23,392 nucleotides of DNA from Thermodesulfovibrionales bacterium (GTDB taxonomy: Bacteria > Nitrospirota > Thermodesulfovibrionia > Thermodesulfovibrionales > SM23-35). The first letter of the stretch is position 1. Every line of letters begins with the position of its first letter. Of this stretch, positions 16,427-23,325 are shown one piece after another. The stretch covers positions 1 to 23,392 of the forward strand of contig JALHSV010000270.1 in assembly GCA_022865525.1 (NCBI GenBank), read 5' to 3'. The notes beneath the pieces were generated by a model that saw only the letters and a program-made list of their open reading frames with translations, did no database searches and was not told where the DNA came from. Position numbers and translations under genes: made by a program.

Positions 16427-18172
16427 ATGGGATCGTTTGTAATCGACTGGGTTTTTAAGGATGGATGTGTGCACGCAGTGTGCGTTGATAGTGGCGAAGT
16501 TTCCCTGAGGGCAGTGTGGTCATCGCGAGTAGGTCTATTTGTGGCTTGTTCAAATGAAAATATACTGCTTAAATATGGCAAATATGTGCGTGCATGTACA
16601 TCAAAAGTGCCAATAGCTGGTGGTGTAATGGATTGTGACAAGTCACTTGGAATGCAAATTTACAAAGTGATGACGCACTCGTTTGATGAAACACACAAAT
16701 TGTATAAGAACATATTATTAAACGACCCGATTGCGGTCCGATTGCCGTGTATATGGAATATGGCGACGTTTTTGGCGATGGATCGGGAGCGCCTTGACAA
16801 CTACTATACCTATTTTGAAGACGTGGACCTGCCGCCGCCCAAGTTTGAGTATAACACACTCGACCTGACCGTACACCAGAACAAAAACGCGGAAATAACG
16901 TCGTGGAGCGGAAGTGCGCATATACACACATCGGAACGTGATTTGCTAGTTAAAATAGTTGATTATTTGTGTGAAATAAAGAAGTTGACGCTATTTTATT
17001 CACAATCTACACTAAATGACGTTATTTATCCACGATTAGAATTCTTAAAAATGGACAGAGAACTAGCAAAATTTTGGCGCCATGATGGGGTTTTACGTGT
17101 GAGTCACGAGTTGATACCTGTAGAATCAATACCGCCGTCGGCGGAAGTGATGTGCCGAGAATATGGCCTGAGTTTAACGCTTGCGAGTGGATACGCAAGC
17201 GGGCCGACTCGTCTATTTGGATTCAAAATATTTAGCATGTTTTGGGATCTGGGGTGCGTTTTAATGAAAAACACCGCAATCGGAGGCGATGACGACTACA
17301 CATTTCCGGGAGGATTTAATTATTGTGACGGGCGACAATACTTAGAAAATGGGGTGACAGAGAGTGATTTTGTGTCATTTTACCCGACCATATCGGACAT
17401 TTACAATTTGTCATTTGAAACGGTCGGAATTTTCCGTGTAAAAGACATCCGCATTGGTAACGCGACAGAAGACGATTTCACATTTTTAAAATATACTGAT
17501 CATAAACAAGGAATGGACCGTGAATATATAAACGGGACGATTGAATGCAACTTTGCGCCGGTTTCGCTGGTACAATGCAGGGAAAATGACACAGTGTTGG
17601 TAATAACGACACGGCAAAGGCAACGAGGAGTACTGTCGCGGGTGTTTGAAGAGCTAAACATACATAGAAAGACCAATGCAAATCTAAAACGGCTATCGAG
17701 TTGCATGTATGGCTTGTTGGGATGCAAAAACGGGCCATTTTACGCACCACATGTGGCCGCTGCGATTACATTTTTTGGACGGCAGCTGGTAATCCAGGCT
17801 GCACACGCCACCATGGACATTACTGGCTACAATTGCGTATATATCGATACAGACAGTGTTTTTATTGACTCCCCGGTTCTGACACAGGCGTTATCTGCAC
17901 TCGAAATGACTTCAACACATTACAAAAACATGGTGATTATATCAAAAAAATGCTACATAGCAACGGTGGCTTCGACTGGCGTGATTAAGCACCGGGGTGT
18001 GACTCGTTCAGCCGAGCTGAGTAAGCTGGTTGAGTGGTTTTATCTAAAGTGTATATCAGATAAGAAATCGTCGTTTTCCGGTCTTATTGTACAGCTACCA
18101 CCACTAAAAAACGAAGACTACACACCAATCGCACACATATTGAAAGCTTGTTGCGAAATCACGCGTGATTAA
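16427..18172 (+). CDS. dnapol: Family B DNA polymerase (short; exonuclease region degenerate)
   Basis: 581 residues, well below the ~980-1000 of baculovirus DNA polymerase. Palm motifs are intact: A, DFVSFYP (314-320, Asp314); B, KRLSSCMYG (421-429); C, YIDTDS (472-477, Asp474 and Asp476). KKCY (507-510) and KHRGVTR (521-527) match the downstream KKxY and KxxG-type elements. A GGF...G...DF arrangement precedes motif A as usual. The region ~140-205 aligns with a 3'-5' exonuclease, but Exo I reads LDLTV (D146-x-T instead of D-x-E) and Exo II keeps only an Asp (LND, 198); no Exo III Tyr-x3-Asp is seen. It replicates the viral genome; proofreading is probably lost. The ATG follows the previous stop directly; AATAAA is at 18223-18228. 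Confidence 0.93.
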   Translation: MGSFVIDWVFKDGCVHAVCVDSGEVSLRAVWSSRVGLFVACSNENILLKYGKYVRACTSKVPIAGGVMDCDKSLGMQIYKVMTHSFDETHKLYKNILLNDPIAVRLPCIWNMATFLAMDRERLDNYYTYFEDVDLPPPKFEYNTLDLTVHQNKNAEITSWSGSAHIHTSERDLLVKIVDYLCEIKKLTLFYSQSTLNDVIYPRLEFLKMDRELAKFWRHDGVLRVSHELIPVESIPPSAEVMCREYGLSLTLASGYASGPTRLFGFKIFSMFWDLGCVLMKNTAIGGDDDYTFPGGFNYCDGRQYLENGVTESDFVSFYPTISDIYNLSFETVGIFRVKDIRIGNATEDDFTFLKYTDHKQGMDREYINGTIECNFAPVSLVQCRENDTVLVITTRQRQRGVLSRVFEELNIHRKTNANLKRLSSCMYGLLGCKNGPFYAPHVAAAITFFGRQLVIQAAHATMDITGYNCVYIDTDSVFIDSPVLTQALSALEMTSTHYKNMVIISKKCYIATVASTGVIKHRGVTRSAELSKLVEWFYLKCISDKKSSFSGLIVQLPPLKNEDYTPIAHILKACCEITRD

Positions 18173-18222
18173 CACACCGACCCAATTAATTGTATATTGT
18201 AGCAAAATCCCGATTATTTCTC

Positions 18223-18228
18223 AATAAA
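18223..18228 (+). terminator. Poly(A) signal of the DNA polymerase gene
   Basis: AATAAA 51 bases after the polymerase stop, in the 91-bp AT-rich spacer before the next plus-strand gene. Confidence 0.6.
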
Positions 18229-18263
18229 TATCAATTTTTTTACACAATTTGAAACATTCAACG

Positions 18264-18740
18264 ATGAGCTCTTTCTGGGATATATTGTGGTGCCTGAGTT
18301 TGATATTTTTCTGCGGATATTCGGTTTTTTCGATTCTTTCGCCAGTGACATTGAGTACGGAGGAGAAAGAAGTGCGTGTACGAGTTGAAGTTCAAACAGA
18401 ATTGATGATGATTGAAGAGGTTATAGCAGCGCTGAACCAGCGCCTTGCCGAATTGAAGGTTGTTGTGACGGAAGAGGAGCCACCACCTTCGACGGGTTCC
18501 GAATGTGAAAGCAGCAGCGGATTTGACGATAACGATGACGAGGGCGCCGGTGATGGCGAAACGCCAATGTGTGGGTCGACAAACCTTGTAGACAGAATGG
18601 AATCCGACTTTGACAAGCTAGCTGCATGTATGGGATCCGACACTGGTGTTATTGACGAAGCCGATTTTGACAAGCTATTTGCATCTTTGGAAGGTTGTTT
18701 TGACAAATCAAATTTGCGACGCGACGCTCCTGGTTCGTGA
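18264..18740 (+). CDS. Acidic membrane-anchored protein, 158 aa
   Basis: 158 residues from the ATG at 18264; the open frame extends to 18249 only through a TTG. One N-terminal hydrophobic anchor (about residues 3-28) is followed by a Glu-rich probable coiled coil (~35-70) and a strongly acidic tail with a Gly/Asp/Glu-rich stretch (DDNDDEGAGDGE). The C-terminal part has two copies of a DFDKL-type element, 57 bp apart at the DNA level, plus a third partial CFDKS. This architecture (signal anchor plus acidic exposed domain) fits a virion envelope or inner-nuclear-membrane protein. The 3' end overlaps the convergent PIF-6-like gene by 33 bp. Confidence 0.7.
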   Translation: MSSFWDILWCLSLIFFCGYSVFSILSPVTLSTEEKEVRVRVEVQTELMMIEEVIAALNQRLAELKVVVTEEEPPPSTGSECESSSGFDDNDDEGAGDGETPMCGSTNLVDRMESDFDKLAACMGSDTGVIDEADFDKLFASLEGCFDKSNLRRDAPGS

Positions 18741-19118
18741 CGCTACCACAAACACCAACACCAAGCACAGGATGTAAATGACTAGGACCCATATTCCGCC
18801 AAGCGGAATACGAAATGGTGGATTTGTAATTTCATAATTTCCGTAATAAAATATGGTGTTCCATGCAGCCGGTGTGCCCAATAAATTGCCCGTTTCTTTG
18901 TCTATTATTACCTTTATAGTGATATCACCATCAGAAAGCCGAGTAATGTTTGTCTGTGCTGCAAATTTTGGCTGTAGTATTTCCTTCCAGAAATGCATCC
19001 AAAATAATTTGCAGTATTTTTGGTTTTTTATGACCAAAAAGGTATTATCTTCAATTGTTTCAAGCTCAAATCCACCCTGAAAAGGGAGTGAATCCAAAAA
19101 ATTCTGCGTTATCTGCAT
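18708..19118 (-). CDS. PIF-6/Ac68-like per os infectivity factor (putative)
   Basis: 136 residues. A soluble N-terminal domain precedes a single C-terminal transmembrane segment (~108-126) and a short basic tail. The features that recall the PIF-6/Ac68 family are: NQKYCKLFW (32-40), a beta strand IKVIIDKETGNLLG (68-81), then TPAAWNTIFYYGNY and ITNPPF (82-102) just before the membrane segment. This order (Y-x-x-x-F/Y, 'I.ID..T...G.P', 'FYy..Y.vT.PP', TM) is how I remember the family, but I cannot check it. PIF-6 is part of the entry complex needed for oral infection. The 5' flank (19119-19181) is a 63-bp divergent region shared with the BRO-like gene. Confidence 0.7.
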   Translation of the reverse strand: MQITQNFLDSLPFQGGFELETIEDNTFLVIKNQKYCKLFWMHFWKEILQPKFAAQTNITRLSDGDITIKVIIDKETGNLLGTPAAWNTIFYYGNYEITNPPFRIPLGGIWVLVIYILCLVLVFVVASRTRSVASQI

Positions 19119-19148
19119 TACTACCTGAACGGTGAAAGATAGTAAAAC

Positions 19149-19154
19149 TATAAA
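19149..19154 (+). promoter_or_regulatory. TATA box candidate for the BRO/MSV199-like gene
   Basis: TATAAA 28 bases before the ATG at 19182. A CAGT lies at 19160-19163, only 6 bases downstream, too close for a standard TATA/initiator pair. It lies in the 63-bp divergent spacer with the PIF-6-like gene. Confidence 0.4.
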
Positions 19155-19181
19155 GCTATCAGTTGACTAGTAGAAACAACA

Positions 19182-19901
19182 ATGAGCCACAGTAATACAC
19201 ATACTTTGCCGTGTTTTAAAGCGGCGCCGGATATCCGAGTGTTTAATGAGGGTGGCGATCTGAGTGTCACGGTGGAGCTGTTGAGTATAAAGTCTGAAAT
19301 GTGGATTATGTTTAAAAAAATTGGCGAAATTTCCGATCGTCTCGTTGAAAGTGCGATAAAGTACGAATTAAAAGGCAAATCGACTATGAAGTTGGGCGAC
19401 AGCGGTACGTTTGTAAATTTTCACGGGGCTTCTGTGATTGTAAAGTGCCTGTTGCCGACGTCGGAATCATCTGTCCTTTTTCTTCAGTGGCTAAAAAAGC
19501 TAGAGTACGTGTCTGACAATACTGAAGTACAGCAGATAAACAGACGTTTAGATGAAATTGTATCAAAGATCGGCAGAAAAGTGCCTATGCCAAGATCAGA
19601 AAAGCAGAAGCCGGCATTTGTCGTTTTCAGATGTGGTGGCGCACACGATGACTCAACAATTCGGTATTTTATGATGAGCGGAAGATCGGGAACGATGCCA
19701 AAAAACATAAATAAAATCAAAATGAACAACCCAGCATGGACTCTTGAGTATGAGGACCTCGAATGTCCGAACGCAGTCAATTTGCAAATGAGATTGATGG
19801 AGCTGCTAAAGCCAATGTCCACATGGCAATATAGAAATTCAATACAACTGCCAAATCACGTTAATGTGTGTCAATTTATCGACCGTATTTATGTAGAGTA
19901 A
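19182..19901 (+). CDS. BRO/KilA-N-type protein with MSV199-like and DUF3627-like regions (putative)
   Basis: 239 residues. The N-terminal ~105 residues end in GTFVNFHGASVIVKCL and a segment with FLQWLKKLEY, the 'fi...G...ll..s....a..F..Wl' pattern of MSV199/Bro-N domains. A short coiled coil (VQQINRRLDEIVSKI, 116-130) and a basic/Pro segment (RKVPMPRS) link to a C-terminal domain beginning FVVFRCGG (146-153), continuing IRYFMMSG and ending in CPNAVNLQMRLMELL (195-209), resembling the DUF3627 C-terminal domain. Such proteins are common in insect DNA viruses, usually multi-copy, and many bind DNA or chromatin. The stop overlaps the next ATG by 1 bp (TAATG). Confidence 0.75.
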   Translation: MSHSNTHTLPCFKAAPDIRVFNEGGDLSVTVELLSIKSEMWIMFKKIGEISDRLVESAIKYELKGKSTMKLGDSGTFVNFHGASVIVKCLLPTSESSVLFLQWLKKLEYVSDNTEVQQINRRLDEIVSKIGRKVPMPRSEKQKPAFVVFRCGGAHDDSTIRYFMMSGRSGTMPKNINKIKMNNPAWTLEYEDLECPNAVNLQMRLMELLKPMSTWQYRNSIQLPNHVNVCQFIDRIYVE

Positions 19902-20251
19902 TGCAAATGTCTGTTTATGGTCGCTGGCATCGTGCTGCCGCCAGAGAGCGGTACATCAGAAAACGAGCTGAATACGAGGCAGAAAAGAGCAAGCCAATTA
20001 CGATGAGACAACGCTTTATTAGTCTAGTGTGTGGTGTACGTCAGCCGTTACCACCACAGACGATGTACACTGACGACGCATACGTCAAAGGTGCTGGTTG
20101 TATGCGACAAAGCTCACATCCACACGCAACGCGATGTTCTGCCAGTTATTATGGCTCCAAGTGCAATACATGCCACCAACTTGCGGAACACGCTGAAAAG
20201 ACCAATAAACTTCAAAAAATTGCAATTAAATGTGTATTATTGTGCAAATAA
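19901..20251 (+). CDS. Small basic Cys/His-rich protein, 116 aa
   Basis: 116 residues from the ATG at 19901, which overlaps the preceding stop in TAATG. An extension upstream uses only GTG. The N-terminal third is strongly basic and Arg/Ala/Tyr-rich (RAAARERYIRKRAEYEAEK), suggesting nucleic-acid binding. The C-terminal third has a cluster HPHATRC...SKCNTCHQLAEH (about residues 72-96), with three Cys and several His spaced like a possible zinc site, though no standard finger pattern fits exactly. The stop TAA is embedded in an AATAAA (20247-20252). Function unknown; co-expression with the BRO-like gene is likely. Confidence 0.55.
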   Translation: MQMSVYGRWHRAAARERYIRKRAEYEAEKSKPITMRQRFISLVCGVRQPLPPQTMYTDDAYVKGAGCMRQSSHPHATRCSASYYGSKCNTCHQLAEHAEKTNKLQKIAIKCVLLCK

Positions 20252-20278
20252 ACATTTTTTTGATTAAAACATTTTATT
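20247..20278. terminator. Convergent poly(A) signals
   Basis: Plus-strand AATAAA (20247-20252) overlaps the stop of the 116-residue gene. Minus-strand AATAAA (20273-20278) lies in the last codons of the 560-residue gene, so that its cleavage site would fall shortly after the stop at 20264. Confidence 0.6.
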
Positions 20279-21946
20279 TTTAACACTAAGCGCTGCCGAT
20301 ACATTAGACAAGTATGCAGCGTAACGCAACCCACGTAAAATGTCTCTCTTCTGTAGCCGACGGAGCAAAGAAGTGTTCTTTTTTACTGTCAGCACTGTGC
20401 ATTTCTGTCTTCGTCTGCTGCTTTTTGAGTGACCGGCAAATCGCCGACCGCGTCTTTGTCCCTTGGGCTTAGATACAACCGGGGCTTTTTTTAGTTTTAA
20501 GCCAGGGTTTGGCTCTACATCGCTCCACATTGCGTTAACATCTACAACATAGTCCATCATTTTGTACTTTTTTTCCGACATTGAATGTACCCAGTCCATC
20601 AGTGATGCGGTAGTCTCTCGATTTTGACTTTGTATGGGTTCAAATGAATATGGTTCGTCACGTGAAAATTGCATTATCCACTCATGCTTTTCAAAAGCGG
20701 CGATAAACAGCTCGGTAAATGAATAATTTCGAACCTTTACATCAAAGTAAGCGTCAAAAATTAGGTTTGCAATTTCAAGCTGCACATCCAATCTGGGTGA
20801 CACTAAACGAATGTCATTTAGTAGTGTTGTATTGGGATGGGCACAGGAAATGGCGTCATTTGCAATTGCAAACAGGTCATGCTTGGAAATCAGCTTAGAT
20901 GGGTAGTTTTGAAACGTAATGACAAGCTGTGCCATGGTTGAACAAAACAACGACCGCGATTCATCGATATCGCGTATGGGATTTGCAAACCACCGGTACA
21001 CAAACACGGCCATATCGAACCAGTCGTCATGTCCAATTATGGTTGCTTTGTCGTGCAACCATTGGCTGCAGAGGTCACCGTTTTCTTCGCATTGTGTAGC
21101 TACAATGATCTGATCTATGGTAAATACGATAGAAGTTGGCACCTTAATAAGCTCCAGCAGCGTCGACGCGTGCAAATGCAAATCACGCGGAAATGATTGG
21201 CGTTTAGCAGCAAGGTGTGTATATTCAGTGATGGGGATAGCAGAAACTACCGTAGTATCAACCAGTTTACCATATAAAAATTGAAATACTTCAAATCCAT
21301 TGAACATAATTCGATCAACCACCGGCTTTGGATAAAAAATGTTGAGTCCAGCCAAAAAGTTGAATATTACCAAATCAAAGTCGGCGAGTAGACGATAATC
21401 GGCCAAAATTGCATTGTCCACCATTAAACAGCCGTGTAATAATGCATTATCAGAAACGTCTTTGTCTGAGAAGCATTGGCACAACAGAGTCATCATGGCA
21501 GAGCGCAACGCCATCATCTTTTCTGATTTTTCGGGATGTTTGACCGACTGAGTTGGCAGTACTTCAAGAAAGTCCACATTGTATATAGACATCCAAATTA
21601 TGATTCCCGATTTTTCCTTGCACATTTGTCCACTGAGTACAAAAAGGCAAGCAGAAACTAGCTTTTTGATGTTAATACCAACCCACATTTGGTCAAACAG
21701 TGCCTGCTTCAACATGTGCTTGATACGTGGTCCATCGTGCATATGAGCTGGTAGTCTTCGACACTCTGCGTCCACAATGTCAAAAATGTCACTGTCCGGT
21801 TGGGGCGAGGCAAGTTGTAACAGCTGAAGTGGACTCAGTGTCCGGTTTTTCTGGTAGTTGTCGTATTTTGCCATTGTCTGGAAGAGCTGGCGATCACTCG
21901 AGCAAATTCGATTTAATTCAGAACAAACTTGTAGTCTTGAAGGCAT
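20264..21946 (-). CDS. Hypothetical protein with basic C-terminal domain, 560 aa
   Basis: 560 residues. The first ~470 are a soluble, mostly helical region with hydrophobic helices but no clear transmembrane segment. From ~484 the protein is strongly basic (GQRRGRRFAGHSKSSRRRQK, then VKK, RRLQKR), fitting nucleic-acid binding or a nuclear/nucleolar signal. At residues 476-482 it reads DVEPNPG, followed by Leu, which resembles a 2A 'ribosome-skipping' motif (DxExNPG|P) without the final Pro. No family recognised. It has a TATA/CAGT early promoter configuration upstream of its ATG, so it is likely expressed early. Confidence 0.85.
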   Translation of the reverse strand: MPSRLQVCSELNRICSSDRQLFQTMAKYDNYQKNRTLSPLQLLQLASPQPDSDIFDIVDAECRRLPAHMHDGPRIKHMLKQALFDQMWVGINIKKLVSACLFVLSGQMCKEKSGIIIWMSIYNVDFLEVLPTQSVKHPEKSEKMMALRSAMMTLLCQCFSDKDVSDNALLHGCLMVDNAILADYRLLADFDLVIFNFLAGLNIFYPKPVVDRIMFNGFEVFQFLYGKLVDTTVVSAIPITEYTHLAAKRQSFPRDLHLHASTLLELIKVPTSIVFTIDQIIVATQCEENGDLCSQWLHDKATIIGHDDWFDMAVFVYRWFANPIRDIDESRSLFCSTMAQLVITFQNYPSKLISKHDLFAIANDAISCAHPNTTLLNDIRLVSPRLDVQLEIANLIFDAYFDVKVRNYSFTELFIAAFEKHEWIMQFSRDEPYSFEPIQSQNRETTASLMDWVHSMSEKKYKMMDYVVDVNAMWSDVEPNPGLKLKKAPVVSKPKGQRRGRRFAGHSKSSRRRQKCTVLTVKKNTSLLRRLQKRDILRGLRYAAYLSNVSAALSVKNKMF

Positions 21947-21953
21947 TTTACTA

Positions 21954-21990
21954 ACTGTTGTCTTTTCTTCAAGAAAGCGCCGTTTATATA
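21954..21990 (-). promoter_or_regulatory. Baculovirus-type early promoter (TATA + CAGT) of the 560-aa gene
   Basis: On the minus strand TATATAAA (21990-21983) is followed, 25 bases after its end, by CAGT (21957-21954), 7 bases before the ATG at 21946. TATA start to the initiator A is 34 bases, the spacing used by baculovirus early promoters read by host RNA polymerase II. The TATA element overlaps the stop codon end of the upstream 106-residue ORF. Confidence 0.6.
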
Positions 21991-22304
21991 TTGTTTTTTA
22001 TCGTCTTTTCGATGTTTATCTGTGTTATCTTGTGGTGTAAAGAGCGGTGCTGAGCTGGCACGTACAAAGGTCGGAGAGGTGTGGTGGCGGATGTGGTCTG
22101 ATGATGTGGCGTGGTGGTGAATGTGCTGCAAATAACGAGTGATTGCAGAATTTCAAGCTCTTCCCGTGTGAATTTGTCGCTGTTCATAGTAAGTTTGATG
22201 AATCTTTTGCTATTTTTGTCCTTTTTGTAGCCACAGATAAGACGTTTGCGTGGATAAGATACATGAGTTGATAAAACAGGACGTGAGAGCTTAGCCGAGT
22301 ACAT
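21984..22304 (-). CDS. Hypothetical protein, 106 aa (tentative)
   Basis: 106 residues from the ATG at 22304, a second in-frame ATG giving about 67 residues (MNSDKFTREELEILQ). The N-terminal third is basic (PRKRLICGYKKDKNSKRF); the C-terminal half is His/Thr/Pro-rich and low in complexity (TTTPHHQTTSATTP). No motif recognised. It lies 9 bp after the stop of the 85-residue ORF and runs into the promoter of the 560-residue gene. On length and composition alone it is only moderately convincing. Confidence 0.4.
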   Translation of the reverse strand: MYSAKLSRPVLSTHVSYPRKRLICGYKKDKNSKRFIKLTMNSDKFTREELEILQSLVICSTFTTTPHHQTTSATTPLRPLYVPAQHRSLHHKITQINIEKTIKNNI

Positions 22305-22313
22305 TGCAACAGC

Positions 22314-22571
22314 TTACGAACCGGGATTTTCAAGTGTGATATGCGCATTAGGGAAATAATCCCCCATTATGTCATAAATAGAGGAGATATCATTTGGCAA
22401 TGTGACGACAACGCGAGTAACGTGAAGATTTGGGAAATTTCGAGTGGTTGTGTAACGGCGACGATAATCGCTGCCAGCCGACAACGCATTGGGCCCAACA
22501 ATAAGCACACTAATGTCGGGCGGCAGATCCGAAAGCGTTTCCCATTTGATGTTCTCTATTAGGCGACACAT
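22314..22571 (-). CDS. Small hypothetical protein, 85 aa (tentative)
   Basis: 85 residues from the ATG at 22571, just beside the repeat region. The sequence is protein-like (DISVLIVGPNALSAGSDY; HVTRVVVTLPNDISSIYDIM) with a hydrophobic strand near residues 20-26. No membrane segment or recognised family. A competing plus-strand frame in the same interval (22341-22562) looks less protein-like. The gene leads the minus-strand cluster of three. Confidence 0.45.
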   Translation of the reverse strand: MCRLIENIKWETLSDLPPDISVLIVGPNALSAGSDYRRRYTTTRNFPNLHVTRVVVTLPNDISSIYDIMGDYFPNAHITLENPGS

Positions 22572-22603
22572 TGCAACAGACTGGGGGTTTTAAGAAATGT
22601 GAG

Positions 22604-22882
22604 TGTCAGCAAAAGCTAAAAAACAACAGGATATTGATAAAAATAAATGCCATTTCTGGTGTGGGACATCAAAGTTCGAAACTCTTAGAAAATTCAACGT
22701 GGCGTCAGCAAAAGCTAAAAAACAACAGGATATTGATAAGATTACACGCCATTTCTGGTGTGGGACATCAAAGTTCGACAAGATAACAAACTCTTACGTG
22801 GCGCAAACAAAAGCTAAAAAACAACACAATATTGATAAGATTACACGCCATTTCTGGTGTAAGACATCAAAGTCCGACAGCA
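22604..22882 (+). repeat. Three tandem 99-bp repeats
   Basis: Three units with AAAAGCTAAAAAACAAC at 22611, 22710 and 22809, an exact 99-bp period. Each contains ATTGATAA, then (in units 2 and 3) ACACGCCATTTCTGGTGT, a small imperfect hairpin (ACAC-CCA/TGG-GTGT around TTTC), then ACATCAAAGT. Because 99 = 3 x 33, several frames stay open across the array, including a plus-strand frame (22603-22923) encoding three 33-residue repeats with KAKKQQDIDK and FWCGTSK elements, but it lacks an ATG. Treated as a repeat, not a gene. Confidence 0.9.
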
Positions 22883-22985
22883 AAAAAGCAGACCAGGTCC
22901 AAAATAGGTCAATGTTTAGATAATTTGCTTTGCCCCTAATGCGACTGTGATTTATAAAAACGCTCACAATTTCGATAATTACATA
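22883..22985. other. AT-rich spacer between the two repeat arrays
   Basis: About 100 bases with no credible ORF or recognised motif apart from a TTTATAAA at 22952-22959. Confidence 0.5.
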
Positions 22986-23325
22986 ACCTGTGACGTCATT
23001 TGCGGATAAAGAAACGAGATTTTTTGCCAGGGCTTTTTTTTAAAATTTCTTGCTCCGGAAATCGACCGATGACGTCATTTGTGGATGATGGAGCGTGAAA
23101 CGACATTTTGTTTCAGGACTTTTTTTTTAAAAATTTCTTGCTCCGGATATCGGCCGATGACGTCATTTGTGGAGAATGGAGCAAGAAACGACATTTTTTT
23201 TCAGGACTTTTTTTTAAAAAATTTCTTGCTCCGGAAATCGGCCGATGACGTCATTTGTGGAGCATGGAGCTTGAAACGACATTTTGTTCCAGGACTTTTT
23301 TTTTTTAAAATTTCTTGCTCCGGCT
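22986..23325 (+). repeat. hr-like tandem palindromic repeats with CRE (TGACGTCA) cores
   Basis: Four units carry TGACGTCA at 22991, 23070, 23158 and 23246 (spacing 79, 88, 88). In units 3 and 4 it is embedded in ATCGGCCGATGACGTCAT, two overlapping perfect 10-bp palindromes; unit 2 has one mismatch (ATCGACCGAT) and unit 1 has diverged. Flanking arms TTTCTTGCTCC and GGAGCAAGAAA are perfect inverted repeats in unit 3 and imperfect in the others. Between units lies a T-rich/A-rich spacer with CAGGAC. A fifth partial arm ends near 23325. This resembles baculovirus homologous regions (hrs), where imperfect palindromes with CRE-like sites act as enhancers and putative origins; function here is inferred. 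Confidence 0.85.

Noticed and set aside
20031..20267. Plus-strand ORF of 78 residues
   Set aside because: Frame-shifted shadow of the 116-aa basic gene; the alternative frame continues directly from the BRO-like gene via TAATG and has better composition.
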